Source of the DNA: Pseudomonas sp.
GTDB lineage: Bacteria; Pseudomonadota; Gammaproteobacteria; Pseudomonadales; Pseudomonadaceae
Assembly (NCBI RefSeq): GCF_030684895.1
Contig: NZ_JAUXXP010000084.1
Span: 1-64,000, forward strand
Length of the DNA stretch: 64,000 bases
Reading direction: 5' to 3'
Part shown: positions 25,035 through 36,612 of the stretch, piece by piece
Layout: each line of letters opens with the position of its first letter
Numbering within the stretch: position 1 is the first letter of the stretch
The notes under the pieces: generated by a model
Told to the model about the DNA's origin: nothing
Databases searched by the model: none
Seen by the model: only the letters and a program-made list of their open reading frames with translations
Made by a program: the position numbers and the translations under genes

Positions 25035-26579
25035 ATGCAGCAACTCAATCCTTCCGAAATAAGTGAAATCATCAAGGGGCGTATCGAGAATCTCGATGTC
25101 GCCTCTCAAGCCCGTAACGAAGGCACTGTCGTCAGCGTATCTGACGGTATCGTGCGTATTCACGGTCTCGCCGATGTGATGTACGGCGAAATGATCGAGT
25201 TCCCGGGCGGTGTCTACGGTATGGCACTGAACCTGGAGCAAGACTCCGTGGGTGCAGTGGTTCTGGGGGCTTATACCTCCCTGGCCGAAGGCATGAGCGC
25301 CAAGTGCACTGGCCGCATCCTGGAAGTTCCGGTTGGTCCGGAATTGCTGGGTCGCGTTGTCGACGCACTGGGCAACCCAATTGACGGCAAAGGCCCGCTG
25401 AACAACGTCGCTACCGACGCTGTTGAGAAGGTTGCGCCGGGCGTGATCTGGCGTAAGTCGGTCGACCAGCCGGTGCAAACCGGTTACAAGTCGGTCGATG
25501 CCATGATCCCGGTTGGCCGTGGCCAGCGTGAGCTGATCATCGGTGACCGTCAGATCGGTAAAACCGCTCTGGCCATCGACGCCATCATCAACCAGAAGAA
25601 CAGCGGCATTAAGTGCGTCTACGTAGCCATCGGTCAGAAGCAATCGACCATCGCTAACGTGGTTCGCAAGCTGGAAGAAAACGGCGCGTTGGCTAACACC
25701 ATCGTGGTCGCGGCTTCCGCTTCCGAATCCGCTGCGCTGCAGTTCATTGCACCGTACGCCGGTTGCACCATGGGCGAATACTTCCGCGACCGCGGTGAAG
25801 ACGCGCTGATCGTTTATGACGATCTGTCCAAGCAAGCAGTGGCTTACCGCCAGATTTCCCTGCTGCTGCGCCGTCCGCCAGGCCGTGAAGCTTACCCAGG
25901 CGACGTGTTCTATCTCCACAGCCGTCTGCTGGAGCGCGCTTCCCGCGTTTCCGAAGAGTACGTTGAGAAGTTCACCAATGGCGCTGTGACTGGCAAGACC
26001 GGTTCCCTGACCGCTCTGCCGATCATCGAAACCCAGGCGGGCGACGTTTCCGCGTTCGTTCCGACCAACGTGATCTCGATCACCGACGGTCAGATCTTCC
26101 TGGAATCGGCCATGTTCAACTCGGGCATCCGTCCTGCGGTCAACGCCGGTATTTCGGTATCCCGCGTGGGTGGTGCTGCGCAGACCAAGATCATCAAGAA
26201 GCTCTCCGGTGGTATCCGTACCGCTCTGGCTCAGTACCGTGAACTGGCGGCATTCGCCCAGTTTGCTTCTGACCTGGACGAAGCCACCCGTAAGCAGCTT
26301 GAGCACGGTCAGCGCGTTACCGAGCTGATGAAGCAGAAGCAATATGCGCCAATGTCGATCGCTGACATGTCGCTGTCGCTGTATGCCGCCGAGCGTGGTT
26401 TCCTGGTCGATATCGAAGTCGCCAAAGTTGGTGCATTCGAGCAGGCCCTGATTGCTTACTTCAACCGGGATCACGCCGCACTGCTGGCGAAGATCAACGA
26501 GAAGGGTGACTTCAATGACGACATCGATGGCCAGCTGAAAGCCGGTATCGAGAAGTTCAAGGCCACCCAAACCTGGTAA
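25035..26579 (+). CDS. atpA: F0F1 ATP synthase subunit alpha
   Basis: 514 residues. Beta-barrel N-domain, nucleotide-binding domain with [13 protein letters not shown], the signature [17 protein letters not shown] and a helical C-domain. Non-catalytic nucleotide-binding subunit of the alpha3beta3 head. Start [20 protein letters not shown] after a GGGGCAG ribosome site. Confidence 0.98.
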   Translation: MQQLNPSEISEIIKGRIENLDVASQARNEGTVVSVSDGIVRIHGLADVMYGEMIEFPGGVYGMALNLEQDSVGAVVLGAYTSLAEGMSAKCTGRILEVPVGPELLGRVVDALGNPIDGKGPLNNVATDAVEKVAPGVIWRKSVDQPVQTGYKSVDAMIPVGRGQRELIIGDRQIGKTALAIDAIINQKNSGIKCVYVAIGQKQSTIANVVRKLEENGALANTIVVAASASESAALQFIAPYAGCTMGEYFRDRGEDALIVYDDLSKQAVAYRQISLLLRRPPGREAYPGDVFYLHSRLLERASRVSEEYVEKFTNGAVTGKTGSLTALPIIETQAGDVSAFVPTNVISITDGQIFLESAMFNSGIRPAVNAGISVSRVGGAAQTKIIKKLSGGIRTALAQYRELAAFAQFASDLDEATRKQLEHGQRVTELMKQKQYAPMSIADMSLSLYAAERGFLVDIEVAKVGAFEQALIAYFNRDHAALLAKINEKGDFNDDIDGQLKAGIEKFKATQTW

Positions 26580-26629
26580 GCCGCAGCGGGGGCCGCGAGG
26601 TTCCCGCTTGCTAACCCGATAGGTGTCAA

Positions 26630-27490
26630 ATGGCAGGCGCAAAAGAGATTCGCAGCAAGATTGCGAGCATCAAAAGCACGCAGAAGATCACCAGCGCCAT
26701 GGAAAAGGTGGCGGTCAGCAAAATGCGCAGAGCACAACAGCGCATGGTTGCTAGCCGTCCCTACGCGGAACGTATCCGCCAGGTTATTGGTCATCTGGCC
26801 AACGCCAACCCGGAATACCGTCATCCGTTCATGATCGAGCGCGAAGTTAAGCGCATTGGTTATGTTGTGGTGAGCTCGGACCGTGGTCTGTGTGGTGGTC
26901 TGAACACCAACCTGTTCAAGGCTCTGGTCAAAGACATGGCGAGCAATCGCGAGCAAGGCGTGGAGATTGATCTCTGCGTGGTTGGCAGCAAAGGCGCGGC
27001 ATTCTTCCGCAACTTTGGTGGCAACATCGTTGCTGCGATCAGCCACCTGGGCGAAGAACCGTCGATCAATGATCTGATCGGTAGCGTCAAGGTAATGCTC
27101 GATGCCTACCTCGATGGTCGCATCGATCGTTTGTCCGTGGTCTCGAACAAGTTCATCAATACCATGACGCAAAAGCCGACAGTGGAGCAGTTGATTCCGT
27201 TGGTGGCCGATCCGGATAAAGAACTCAAGCACCACTGGGATTACCTGTACGAACCCGACGCCAAAGAGCTGCTCGACGGCTTGATGGTGCGTTATGTGGA
27301 GTCGCAGGTGTACCAGGCAGTGGTTGAGAACAACGCGGCTGAACAAGCGGCCCGGATGATCGCGATGAAGAACGCCACCGACAACGCTGGCGATATCATC
27401 AAAGACCTGCAGTTGATCTACAACAAGGCACGTCAGGCAGCGATCACCCAGGAAATTTCGGAAATCGTCGGCGGCGCTGCCGCGGTTTAA
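26630..27490 (+). CDS. atpG: F0F1 ATP synthase subunit gamma
   Basis: 286 residues, [20 protein letters not shown] onward, with the long N- and C-terminal helices ([20 protein letters not shown] near the end) that form the rotating shaft in the alpha3beta3 head. Central stalk subunit that couples c-ring rotation to ATP synthesis. Lies between atpA and atpD as in the canonical operon. Confidence 0.97.
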   Translation: MAGAKEIRSKIASIKSTQKITSAMEKVAVSKMRRAQQRMVASRPYAERIRQVIGHLANANPEYRHPFMIEREVKRIGYVVVSSDRGLCGGLNTNLFKALVKDMASNREQGVEIDLCVVGSKGAAFFRNFGGNIVAAISHLGEEPSINDLIGSVKVMLDAYLDGRIDRLSVVSNKFINTMTQKPTVEQLIPLVADPDKELKHHWDYLYEPDAKELLDGLMVRYVESQVYQAVVENNAAEQAARMIAMKNATDNAGDIIKDLQLIYNKARQAAITQEISEIVGGAAAV

Positions 27491-27516
27491 GCACGGTTCA
27501 ACTGTTAGACGGTTGA

Positions 27517-28914
<1,398 letters not shown>

Positions 28915-28997
28915 TCACCCGTGCGCCCGGCAACGGGCGCTTACGGTCTGTTTATCCGCCTAGTAGTGGGTAAATAGATCGATACGTGAGGTTAGAC

Positions 28998-29423
28998 ATG
29001 GCTATGACAGTCCATTGCGACATCGTCAGCGCAGAAGGCGAGATCTTCTCCGGTCTGGTCGAGATGGTGATTGCGCACGGCAACCTGGGTGATATCGGTA
29101 TCGCTCCAGGCCACGCGCCGCTGATCACCGACCTCAAACCGGGTCCGATTCGTCTGGTCAAGCTGGGTGGCGAAACCGAGGTGTTTTACATCTCCGGTGG
29201 CTTCCTCGAAGTTCAGCCGAGTGTGGTGAAAGTTCTCGCCGATACCGTGCAGCGTGCTGCCGATATCGATGAAGCTGCTGCTCAGGAAGCCCTCCGGGCT
29301 GCCGAGAATGCCTTGAATGAGAAGGGCGCGGAGTTCGATTACGGTTCCGCAGCCGCTCACCTGGCCGAGGTCGCGGCTCAGCTGCGTACCGTTCAGCAGT
29401 TGCGCAAGAAGTTCGGCGGTTAA
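28998..29423 (+). CDS. atpC: F0F1 ATP synthase subunit epsilon
   Basis: 141 residues. N-terminal beta-sandwich ([33 protein letters not shown]) and a C-terminal two-helix domain that can inhibit ATP hydrolysis. Start at 28998 (MAMTVHC) is chosen over an in-frame ATG at 28986 because GTGAGG lies at ribosome-site distance. Last atp gene; a terminator follows 26 bp after the stop. Confidence 0.96.
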   Translation: MAMTVHCDIVSAEGEIFSGLVEMVIAHGNLGDIGIAPGHAPLITDLKPGPIRLVKLGGETEVFYISGGFLEVQPSVVKVLADTVQRAADIDEAAAQEALRAAENALNEKGAEFDYGSAAAHLAEVAAQLRTVQQLRKKFGG

Positions 29424-29449
29424 TTCCGACGCTTCATCGCAAACGAGTA

Positions 29450-29475
29450 AAAGGGTAGCCTTGGCTACCCTTTTT
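29450..29475 (+). terminator. Rho-independent terminator of the atp operon
   Basis: AAAGGGTAGCC and GGCTACCCTTTTT arms with a 2-nt TT centre, followed by further T residues. It ends the nine-gene operon before glmU. Confidence 0.9.
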
Positions 29476-29495
29476 CTTTGCCTGTCATTTAGCAG

Positions 29496-29546
29496 GTAGC
29501 CCGGATGCAATCCGGGACGATCACCCCCGGATTGCATCCGGGCTAC
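29496..29546. repeat. Palindromic repeat family R3 (GTAGCCCGGAT...ATCCGGGCTAC)
   Basis: A short member of family R3: GTAGCCCGGATGCAATCCGG, a centre, then the inverted copy ending ATCCGGGCTAC. Lies between the atp terminator and glmU. Related copies lie at 30950, 52616 and 59079. Confidence 0.8.
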
Positions 29547-29565
29547 TTAATAGGATCTGCCCCCC

Positions 29566-30924
29566 ATGTCGCTCGATATCGTTATCCTCGCCGCCGGCCA
29601 AGGCACCCGCATGCGTTCGGCCTTGCCCAAGGTGCTGCACCCGGTTGCCGGCAAAGCCATGCTTGGTCATGCGATCGACACCGCCCGTCAGCTCAACCCG
29701 CAAGGCATTCATGTGGTGATCGGCCATGGCGCGGAACGGGTGCGCGAGCGACTGGCGGCGGATGACCTGAATTTCGTGCTGCAGAGCGAGCAGCTCGGTA
29801 CCGGCCATGCCGTGGCTCAGGCGCTGCCGGCATTGAGCGCCGAGCGCGTGCTGATTCTCTATGGCGATGTGCCGCTGATTGAAGTGGAAACCCTTAAGCG
29901 TCTGCTGCAACAGGTCAGCGAGCAACAGCTTGGCCTGCTGACCGTTAACCTGAACGACCCAACCGGCTACGGCCGTATCGTGCGCGATGAGCAGGGCGTG
30001 GTGAAGGCCATCGTTGAGCACAAGGACGCCAGCACCGAGCAGCGCCTGATCAGTGAAGGCAACACTGGCATCCTCGCCGTACCGGGGAAAAAACTGGGTG
30101 ACTGGCTCGGTCGTTTGTCCAACAGCAACGCCCAGGGCGAGTACTACCTGACGGACGTGATCGCCATGGCCGTGGCCGACGGCCTGGTAGTCGCCACCGA
30201 GCAGGCGGCTGACGAGATGGAAGTGCTGGGGGCCAACGACCGTATCCAGCTTTCGCAGCTGGAGCGTCACTACCAGTTCCGCGCTGCGCGCCGCTTGATG
30301 CTGCAGGGCGTGACCCTGATCGACCCGGCGCGTTTCGATTTGCGCGGTGAAGTTACGGTAGGCCGCGATGTGACCATCGATATCAACGTAATCCTCGAAG
30401 GCCGGGTGGTGATCGAAGAGGGCGTGCAGATCGGCCCGAACTGCGTGATCAAGAACAGCACATTGCGTAAAGGCGCCATCGTCAAAGCCAACAGCCATCT
30501 GGAAGGTGCCGAAGTGGGTGAGGGTGCTGACTGCGGTCCGTTTGCTCGCCTGCGTCCGGGTTCCGTGCTGGGCGCCAAGGCCCATGTGGGTAACTTCGTC
30601 GAACTTAAAAACGCCAAGCTGGGCGAGGGCGCCAAGGCCGGTCACCTGTCTTACCTGGGCGACGCTGAAATCGGCGCGCGCAGCAATATCGGCGCTGGCA
30701 CCATCACTTGTAATTACGATGGCGCCAACAAGTTCAAGACGGTGCTGGGTGAGGACGTGTTTATTGGCTCCAACAGCGCCCTGGTCGCTCCGGTCACGTT
30801 GGGCGACCGTGCCACTACCGGCGCAGGTTCGGTAATCACCAGCGACGTGCCGGATAACACCCTGGCGGTCGGCCGCGCCAAGCAGCGCAATATCGAAGGC
30901 TGGAAGCGTCCAACCAAGAAGTGA
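29566..30924 (+). CDS. glmU: Bifunctional UDP-GlcNAc pyrophosphorylase / glucosamine-1-P acetyltransferase
   Basis: 452 residues. N-terminal nucleotidyltransferase with [19 protein letters not shown] (residues 8-26), [11 protein letters not shown] and YGDVPL, then a left-handed beta-helix acetyltransferase with hexapeptide repeats (from about 250) including TCNYDGANK. It makes UDP-GlcNAc from glucosamine-1-phosphate for peptidoglycan and LPS. glmR and glmS lie downstream, separated by repeats. Confidence 0.97.
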   Translation: MSLDIVILAAGQGTRMRSALPKVLHPVAGKAMLGHAIDTARQLNPQGIHVVIGHGAERVRERLAADDLNFVLQSEQLGTGHAVAQALPALSAERVLILYGDVPLIEVETLKRLLQQVSEQQLGLLTVNLNDPTGYGRIVRDEQGVVKAIVEHKDASTEQRLISEGNTGILAVPGKKLGDWLGRLSNSNAQGEYYLTDVIAMAVADGLVVATEQAADEMEVLGANDRIQLSQLERHYQFRAARRLMLQGVTLIDPARFDLRGEVTVGRDVTIDINVILEGRVVIEEGVQIGPNCVIKNSTLRKGAIVKANSHLEGAEVGEGADCGPFARLRPGSVLGAKAHVGNFVELKNAKLGEGAKAGHLSYLGDAEIGARSNIGAGTITCNYDGANKFKTVLGEDVFIGSNSALVAPVTLGDRATTGAGSVITSDVPDNTLAVGRAKQRNIEGWKRPTKK

Positions 30925-30949
30925 CGATGACGTAGATGGGATGCCTGAT

Positions 30950-31021
30950 GTAGCCCGGATAAGCGCAGCGTAATCCGGGGCGGCGCGATCCCGGATTGCG
31001 CCAAGGCTTATCCGGGCTACG
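30950..31021. repeat. Palindromic repeat family R3 copy
   Basis: GTAGCCCGGATAAGCGCAGC at one end and CTTATCCGGGCTAC at the other, with an internal inverted ATCCGGGG/CCCGGAT pair. Tandem with the R1 copy that starts 21 bp further right, so the whole glmU-glmR gap is repeat-derived. Confidence 0.8.
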
Positions 31022-31041
31022 GGGGGTAGTAGCAGCTGTGA

Positions 31042-31116
31042 CGGATGGGTTAGCCGCGCAGCGGCGTAACCCATCATTGGGCAGCATGGGTATCGCTACG
31101 CTCAACCCATCCTACG
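31042..31116. repeat. Palindromic repeat family R1 copy
   Basis: GGATGGGTTAGCCGCG...GCGTAACCCATCATT then a second arm ending CTCAACCCATCCTACG. Fills the rest of the glmU-glmR gap. The 80 bp between this repeat and glmR must hold the glmR promoter; no near-consensus promoter with a normal leader was evident. Confidence 0.75.
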
Positions 31117-31197
31117 ATCATTTGTCGTTTCAGACTTGACGGAAAAGCTTCATTAGGTTTTGATTCGCGCCATTATCTTTCGTATCGAAACTTAAGC

Positions 31198-31968
31198 ATG
31201 TCGAAACGCAACACTCCGCAACGTCGCCACACCATTCTTGCCCTGCTCGCCGAGCAAGGCGAGGTGAGTGTGGATGAGTTGTCGAAAGCGTTCGCCACCT
31301 CCGAAGTGACCATTCGCAAAGACCTCGCCGCCCTGGAAAAAAGCGGCCTGCTGCTGCGCCGCTATGGTGGTGCGGTGCCCATGCCGCAGGAGCTGATCAG
31401 CGACGTTCAGCCGATCTCGCAGTACAAGCAGGCCATCGCCCGCGCCGGTGTGGCGCGCATTCGCGAACATGCACGGATCATCATCGACAGCGGCACCACC
31501 ACCGCCGCGATGATCCCGCAACTCGGCCACAAGCCCGGCCTGGTGGTGATGACCAACTCGATGAACGTGGCCCGCGCCATCAGTGAGCTGGAGCATGAGC
31601 CGGTGCTGCTGATGACGGGTGGCACCTGGGACCCTCATTCGGAATCCTTCCAGGGCCAGGTCGCCGAGCAGGTGCTGCGCTCTTACGATTTCGACCAGCT
31701 GTTTATTGGCGCCGATGGCATTGACCTGAACCGTGGCACCACCACCTTCAATGAATTGCTCGGGCTTAGCCGGGTGATGGCGGATGTAGCCCGCGAAGTG
31801 GTGGTGATGGTCGAGAGCGACAAGATCGGCCGCAAGATTCCCAACCTGGAGCTGCCCTGGAGCGGCATCCATACCCTGATAACCGACGAACGCCTCAGCC
31901 CTGAGGCCCGTGAACAATTGACCGAGCGCGGCATCCAGCTAATTCTCGCGCCGCTCGACGCTTCTTAA
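31198..31968 (+). CDS. glmR: DeoR-family transcriptional regulator GlmR
   Basis: 256 residues. N-terminal DeoR-type helix-turn-helix ([20 protein letters not shown], about 22-43) and a C-terminal sugar-phosphate-binding DeoRC domain with the [10 protein letters not shown] and GADGID motifs. The P. aeruginosa orthologue between glmU and glmS is named glmR. The position suggests control of amino-sugar synthesis, which is inference. It ends 13 bp before glmS. No clear ribosome site is visible before the ATG. Confidence 0.88.
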   Translation: MSKRNTPQRRHTILALLAEQGEVSVDELSKAFATSEVTIRKDLAALEKSGLLLRRYGGAVPMPQELISDVQPISQYKQAIARAGVARIREHARIIIDSGTTTAAMIPQLGHKPGLVVMTNSMNVARAISELEHEPVLLMTGGTWDPHSESFQGQVAEQVLRSYDFDQLFIGADGIDLNRGTTTFNELLGLSRVMADVAREVVVMVESDKIGRKIPNLELPWSGIHTLITDERLSPEAREQLTERGIQLILAPLDAS

Positions 31969-31981
31969 GGAGAAGATGACC

Positions 31982-33844
31982 ATGTGTGGAATCGTAGGCG
32001 CAGTCGCCGAACGCAATATCACCGCCGTGCTGGTTGAAGGCCTCAAGCGCCTGGAATACCGAGGTTACGACAGCGCCGGTGTGGCGCTGCTGACTGATCA
32101 TAACGGTCTCGACCGTCGCCGCCGCGTCGGCAAGGTTAGCGAGCTGGAAAGTGCCTTGAGCGTCGAACCGCTGGCCGGCCGTCTGGGTATCGCGCACACC
32201 CGCTGGGCCACCCACGGTGTGCCGAGCGAGCGTAATGCCCACCCGCATTTTTCTGGTAAAGAGCCCAGCCAGTCGCTGGCAGTGGTGCACAACGGCATTA
32301 TCGAAAACCACGAAGCACTGCGCGACCAGCTCAAGGGCCTGGGTTACGTGTTCAGCTCCGACACCGACACCGAAGTGATCGTGCACTTGCTCGACCACAA
32401 GCTGAAAACCCAGCCGGATCTGACTGCAGCGCTGAAAGAAGCGGTCAAGGACCTGCACGGCGCTTACGGCCTGGCGGTGATCAGTGCCAAGCAGCCTGAC
32501 CGTCTTATCGCTGCGCGCAGCGGCAGCCCGCTGGTGATCGGTCTGGGCCTGGGCGAAAACTTCCTCGCTTCCGACCAACTGGCGCTGCGTCAGGTCACCG
32601 ACCGCTTTATGTACCTGGAAGAAGGCGATATCGCCGAAATTCAGCGCGACAGCGTACAGATTTGGGACGTCTCCGGTGAGCCGGTGGTGCGCGAGAGCGT
32701 GCAATACCACGAAGGCGCGGAAGCCGCCGACAAGGGCGAGTACCGCCACTTTATGCTCAAGGAAATCTTTGAACAGCCCAAGGTCGTGCAACGCACCCTG
32801 GAAGGCCGTCTGGGTTCCGACCATGTATTGGTGCAGGCATTCGGCCCGCAGGCCGCCGAGCTGTTCGCCAAGGTGCGCAACGTGCAGATCGTCGCCTGCG
32901 GCACCAGTTACCACGCCGGCATGGTCGCCCGTTACTGGCTGGAAGGTCTGGCCGGGATTCCCTGCCAAATCGAAGTGGCCAGCGAATTTCGTTACCGCAA
33001 GGTGGTGGTGCAGCCGGACACCCTGTTTGTCAGCATTTCCCAGTCTGGCGAAACCGCCGACACCCTGGCTGCCCTGCGTAACGCTAAAGAGCATGCGCCT
33101 GGCCAGGGCGGCTACCTGGCCAGCCTGGCGATCTGCAACGTCGGTATCAGCTCGCTGGTGCGCGAATCCGACCTGACCCTGCTGACCCAGGCCGGCCCGG
33201 AAATCGGCGTGGCTTCAACCAAGGCCTTCACCACCCAACTGGTCGCGCTGATGCTGCTGACCCTGTCCCTCGGCCAGGTGCGTGGCACCCTGGATAAAGG
33301 CCTGGAAGCCGAGCTGGTGGATGAACTGCGCCGCCTGCCGACCCGCCTGGGTGAAGCCCTGGCCATGGACAGCGTGGTCGAGAAGGTCTCCGAACTGTTC
33401 GCCGAGAAGCACCACAGTCTGTTCCTTGGCCGTGGCGCGCAGTACCCGGTGGCAATGGAAGGTGCGCTCAAGCTCAAGGAAATCTCCTATATTCACGCCG
33501 AAGCCTACCCGGCTGGCGAGCTCAAGCATGGCCCGTTGGCGTTGGTCGACAGCGATATGCCGGTGGTCACCGTGGCACCAAACAACGAGTTGCTGGAAAA
33601 ACTCAAATCCAACCTGCAGGAAGTGCGCGCCCGTGGCGGCGAGCTTATCGTCTTCGCTGACGAGCAGGCCGGCATGCGCAATGGCGAGGGCACCCACGTG
33701 GTGAACATGCCGCATATCCACGACGCCCTGGCGCCGATCCTTTACACCATTCCGTTGCAGTTGCTGTCCTACTACGTGGCTGTGCTCAAGGGCACCGACG
33801 TCGACCAGCCGCGTAACCTGGCCAAGAGCGTAACGGTTGAGTAA
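31982..33844 (+). CDS. glmS: Glutamine-fructose-6-phosphate aminotransferase (isomerising)
   Basis: 620 residues. MCGIVGAV start exposes the Cys nucleophile of the class II glutaminase after Met removal, so the ATG at 31982 is used rather than the in-frame ATG at 31976. Two SIS domains ([35 protein letters not shown]) and the invariant C-terminus AKSVTVE are present. It makes glucosamine-6-phosphate, the first step to UDP-GlcNAc. Slightly longer than usual (about 610). Confidence 0.97.
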   Translation: MCGIVGAVAERNITAVLVEGLKRLEYRGYDSAGVALLTDHNGLDRRRRVGKVSELESALSVEPLAGRLGIAHTRWATHGVPSERNAHPHFSGKEPSQSLAVVHNGIIENHEALRDQLKGLGYVFSSDTDTEVIVHLLDHKLKTQPDLTAALKEAVKDLHGAYGLAVISAKQPDRLIAARSGSPLVIGLGLGENFLASDQLALRQVTDRFMYLEEGDIAEIQRDSVQIWDVSGEPVVRESVQYHEGAEAADKGEYRHFMLKEIFEQPKVVQRTLEGRLGSDHVLVQAFGPQAAELFAKVRNVQIVACGTSYHAGMVARYWLEGLAGIPCQIEVASEFRYRKVVVQPDTLFVSISQSGETADTLAALRNAKEHAPGQGGYLASLAICNVGISSLVRESDLTLLTQAGPEIGVASTKAFTTQLVALMLLTLSLGQVRGTLDKGLEAELVDELRRLPTRLGEALAMDSVVEKVSELFAEKHHSLFLGRGAQYPVAMEGALKLKEISYIHAEAYPAGELKHGPLALVDSDMPVVTVAPNNELLEKLKSNLQEVRARGGELIVFADEQAGMRNGEGTHVVNMPHIHDALAPILYTIPLQLLSYYVAVLKGTDVDQPRNLAKSVTVE

Positions 33845-33870
33845 GCAGGAGCCAGCTGATGCGGCGTGAA
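33795..33870. promoter_or_regulatory. attTn7: Tn7 attachment site at the glmS 3' end (unoccupied)
   Basis: The last codons of glmS (GCACCGACGTCGACCAGCCG through the VTVE stop) form the conserved TnsD-recognition region of attTn7. The canonical insertion point, about 25 bp after the stop, would be near 33869. No Tn7 ends are present. That point falls inside the first codons of the following small gene. Confidence 0.6.
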
Positions 33871-34089
33871 GAGATAAAGAGCAAACAGGCCCAGGGCGTG
33901 CTCTTTGATACGCATATCATCGCCAACCCGGCCAATACCCGGGAATGGATCGTGCTGTTGAAGAAAGGTGCGGGCACCAGCTTCTTTCTGGTCGATGCCC
34001 AGGAGCAGGTGGAGTCCTTCGCCGACCTTAATGGCCTGATCGAAGAGCTGCGGTTACTGGGCATCAAGGGCGCGGAGATTCATCTCTAG
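33859..34089 (+). CDS. Small conserved-looking hypothetical protein
   Basis: 76 residues from an ATG with an AGGAG ribosome site 7 bp upstream, starting 14 bp after the glmS stop. Soluble, no signal peptide; charged N-terminus MRREEIKSKQAQGVLFDTHI and a mixed alpha/beta pattern to the end. I do not recognise a family. Codon choice matches the neighbours and the spacing suggests co-transcription with glmS. It overlaps the Tn7 insertion point. Confidence 0.7.
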   Translation: MRREEIKSKQAQGVLFDTHIIANPANTREWIVLLKKGAGTSFFLVDAQEQVESFADLNGLIEELRLLGIKGAEIHL

Positions 34090-34113
34090 CCCGGCCGTTC
34101 ACCCGAGGCACTT

Positions 34114-34875
34114 ATGCCTATTCGCTATGCGAGAAATCTGACCGGCCGTACGCGCAGTGCGGCTGCCAACCGCCATCTGGGTTTTGCCCTGGCCTTTGTT
34201 GCCGGGGCGATCAATGCCGGCGGCTTTCTTGCCGTGCAGCAGTACACCTCGCATATGACCGGCATTGTCTCGGCCATGGCGGACAATATTGCTCTGGGTG
34301 CCTATGGCCTGGTGTGGAGTGGTCTCGGCGGCGTGCTGTCGTTTCTCCTGGGTGCAGCCTGCTCGACGGTGATGATCAATTACTCGCGGCGCCGCCAGCT
34401 GCACAGCGAATATGCTTTGCCGTTGCTGCTCGAAGCCGCGCTGCTGCTGTGCTTTGGCTTTCTTGGCGCGTCGCTGGCGCAGATTACCGGTCTGTTCGTG
34501 CCGCTGACGGTGATGCTGCTGTGCTTCATCATGGGCTTGCAGAACGCGCTGATTACCAAGCTCTCCAGGGCGGAAATCCGCACCACCCATATCACCGGGA
34601 TCATTACTGACATCGGCATCGAGCTGGGCAAGCTGTTCTATTGGAACCGCACGCGCGGTCCTGATATCGCTCGGGTGATGGCCGACCGCCAGCGCTTGCG
34701 GGTGCTCAGCCTGTTGGCGCTGTACTTCTTCCTCGGTGGAGTGATCGGCGCACTGGGTTTCAACCACCTGGGGTACATCGCCACCGTGCCGCTGGCCCTG
34801 CTGCTGGTGTTGCTGGCCAGCGTACCGGCGCTGGATGATCTGTTGCTGCTCACGCGGCGCGTATTGCGCCGATAA
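34114..34875 (+). CDS. DUF1275 (YoaK-type) integral membrane protein
   Basis: 253 residues with about six membrane helices. HLGFALAFVAGAINAGGFLA followed by QYTSHMTGIVSAMADN is the signature of the DUF1275/YoaK family, and MGLQNALITKLS with TTHITGIITDIGIELGK is its second conserved block. The molecular function of the family is not established. Convergent with cobM 21 bp further on. Confidence 0.85.
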   Translation: MPIRYARNLTGRTRSAAANRHLGFALAFVAGAINAGGFLAVQQYTSHMTGIVSAMADNIALGAYGLVWSGLGGVLSFLLGAACSTVMINYSRRRQLHSEYALPLLLEAALLLCFGFLGASLAQITGLFVPLTVMLLCFIMGLQNALITKLSRAEIRTTHITGIITDIGIELGKLFYWNRTRGPDIARVMADRQRLRVLSLLALYFFLGGVIGALGFNHLGYIATVPLALLLVLLASVPALDDLLLLTRRVLRR

Positions 34876-34896
34876 GCTTGGCCGACTGCCTGCGGC

Positions 34897-35652
34897 TCAG
34901 TCCTCTGCCGACCTGAACAGATGCCGATGCTCGGCGTTGTACAGCGCCGAGTCGGCGAACTGTTCGGCGTGCAGCACGCGGCCGACGAGGATCAGCGCGG
35001 TGCGGCGAAAGCCTTTGGCGCGCACCTGTTTTTCGATGGTGGCCAGGGTGCCGCTGACCCAATCCTGATCCGGCCAGCTGGCGCGATGCACGACGGCAAT
35101 CGGGCAATCCGCGCCGTAATGCGGCAGCAGCTCAGTGACGATCTTGCTCAGGTGCACCACGCCCAGATGGATGGCCATGGTCGCACCGTGGCGGGCCAGG
35201 TCGTGCAACTGCTCGCCGGCGGGCATACCTGACTTGCTCGCGTAGCGCGTGAGAATCAGCGTCTGTGACACCTCGGGCAGGGTCAGCTCGCTTTCCAGCA
35301 GGGCGGCGCAGGCGGCGGTGGCAGTCACCCCGGGGATGATCTCAAAGGCAATGCCTAGCCGGCGCAGATGACGGATCTGCTCGCCAATCGCGCCATACAG
35401 CGACGGGTCGCCGGAATGCACGCGGGCCACGTCCTGACCTTTGCTGTGCGCCTGGGCAATCAGCTCGATAATTTCATCCAGATGCAGTTCGGCGGTGTTG
35501 ATCACCTGCTCGGCGCGGTGACCTTCGAGCACCGCTGCCGGCACCAGCGATCCGGCATAGAGAATCACCGGGCAGCTGCGCAGCAGGCGCTGGCCTTTGA
35601 CGGTGATCAGCTCGGGGTCGCCAGGGCCGGCGCCGATAAAGTAAACGGTCAT
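34897..35652 (-). CDS. cobM: Precorrin-4 C11-methyltransferase
   Basis: 251 residues of the tetrapyrrole methylase family: [20 protein letters not shown] at the N-terminus, HSGDPSLYGAIGEQ (SAM-binding GDP motif) and EIIPGVTATAA. It methylates C11 of precorrin-4 to give precorrin-5. Its start overlaps the cobE stop by 4 bp. It ends opposite the DUF1275 gene. Confidence 0.93.
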   Translation of the reverse strand: MTVYFIGAGPGDPELITVKGQRLLRSCPVILYAGSLVPAAVLEGHRAEQVINTAELHLDEIIELIAQAHSKGQDVARVHSGDPSLYGAIGEQIRHLRRLGIAFEIIPGVTATAACAALLESELTLPEVSQTLILTRYASKSGMPAGEQLHDLARHGATMAIHLGVVHLSKIVTELLPHYGADCPIAVVHRASWPDQDWVSGTLATIEKQVRAKGFRRTALILVGRVLHAEQFADSALYNAEHRHLFRSAED

Positions 35653-36092
35653 GACACATCCTTGGGTGCAATCGACGCCAACGCACAGGTGGCGCTAGCG
35701 TTACGGGTTTTTTCGCCGAGCAGGCGGGCAGTATTGCCGCTCATAAGCGTGGCCAGGGCCAGGGCGCAGGGTTCCGCGACGGCCGGGCTGCCGGTGGCGG
35801 CCAGGGTAAGCGGCGAGCCTTGCACGCGGTGCTGATAGGGCAGCAGTTCTTCGGAACTAAAACAGCTCAACTGCAAACCGAGGTGCTGAGCTAGAGCCAG
35901 CAGGCCCGGCTCGCTCTGTTTATGCGCGATGCTGGCCAGTCCGGCCAGGTTATCCACAGTCAGGCCGTGCGCCTGCAAGCTATGCAGCAGCAGGCTGAGC
36001 AAGTCCTCCACACCGCAACCACTGCGGCAGCCCAGCCCGGCGACCACCTGAACGGCGGCAGCGGGGTGGCGAGGTGCGTTACTGGGGATCAT
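35649..36092 (-). CDS. cobE: Cobalamin biosynthesis protein CobE (CbiG C-terminal type)
   Basis: 147 residues. VVAGLGCRSGCGVEDLLSLL, LAGLASIAHKQSEPGL and FSSEELLPYQ...GSPLTLAATGSPAVAE match the CobE/CbiG C-terminal domain. The family is thought to help around precorrin-5 hydrolysis or carry intermediates; its exact reaction is unsettled. The frame is open to 36311 but that part runs through a repeat element, so the ATG at 36092 is preferred. No strong ribosome site is seen, so the start is less sure. A perfect inverted repeat GGTCAA/TTGACC lies at 36144-36161 upstream. Confidence 0.8.
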   Translation of the reverse strand: MIPSNAPRHPAAAVQVVAGLGCRSGCGVEDLLSLLLHSLQAHGLTVDNLAGLASIAHKQSEPGLLALAQHLGLQLSCFSSEELLPYQHRVQGSPLTLAATGSPAVAEPCALALATLMSGNTARLLGEKTRNASATCALASIAPKDVS

Positions 36093-36210
36093 CTGCGGCG
36101 CTCGGTGTGTGCGGCGGCGTAGCTCACCATGGCGGCAGGCAGTGGTCAACCGCGATTGACCGGCTGCTGTGGCCTGCGTAGCCTTGTCGCGTTCGAGGTT
36201 CTTCGTGGGA

Positions 36211-36351
36211 AGAGCCTGTTCACAATCTAGCGAGCTAGAGCCATGCAAGGCGGAAAGAGGCGAGGAAGCGGAGTTTACTGGTGTAAATGAGCATTCCGAG
36301 CCTCTTTCCAACGCAGCAGGGCCGACGCGCAGCAGATTGTGGATAGGTTCT
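36211..36351. repeat. MITE-like structured inverted-repeat element, copy A
   Basis: About 141 bp with imperfect 18-bp terminal inverted repeats (AGAGCCTGTTCACAATCT at 36211 and AGATTGTGGATAGGTTCT ending at 36351) and nested inner stems: GCCATGC/GCAGGGC, GGAAAGAGGC/GCCTCTTTCC and TTTAC/GTAAA. A second copy in the opposite orientation lies at 50208-50347, with matching substitutions on both sides of the stems. It ends where the cobalamin riboswitch begins. No coding capacity. Confidence 0.8.
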
Positions 36352-36500
36352 TAGCCGAAGCTAAGAGGGAACAGGGTTGATGCCCTGGCTGCCCCCGCAA
36401 CTGTGAACGGTCCAAAGTCCTTCGATACACCACTGCCATAAGGCGGGAAGGTGAAGGGTGGCGCAACGCGCAGACCGTGAGCCAGGAGACCTGCCTCGTC
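36352..36500 (+). promoter_or_regulatory. Cobalamin (B12) riboswitch controlling cobW-cobN
   Basis: Shows the conserved elements in order: GCTAAGAGGGAAC, the CCCCCGCAACTGTGAACGG core, CCACTGCC...GGCGGGAAGGTG, and the B12 box GCCAGGAGACCTGCC at 36481-36495. AdoCbl binding in this class sequesters the ribosome site or stops transcription, so B12 should repress cobW and cobN. A leader of about 112 nt separates it from the cobW ATG. Confidence 0.92.
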
Positions 36501-36612
36501 ACGCTTTCGACAACCGGGCGGGGTGATCCGGTGGTGTTGGCTGACGCCCCGTGGCTGTCATGTCTGTGCCGCCTCCTGCTCGTCTTTCTTCCGACGCCAT
36601 GCAGGACTCGCC

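Noticed and set aside
33845..34113. Tn7-like element or genomic island at attTn7
   Set aside because: No transposon ends or tns genes; the next genes have normal composition and close spacing.
36093..36311. N-terminal extension of cobE to 36311
   Set aside because: The extra 73 codons run through repeat copy A and non-conserved sequence; the family begins near the ATG at 36092.
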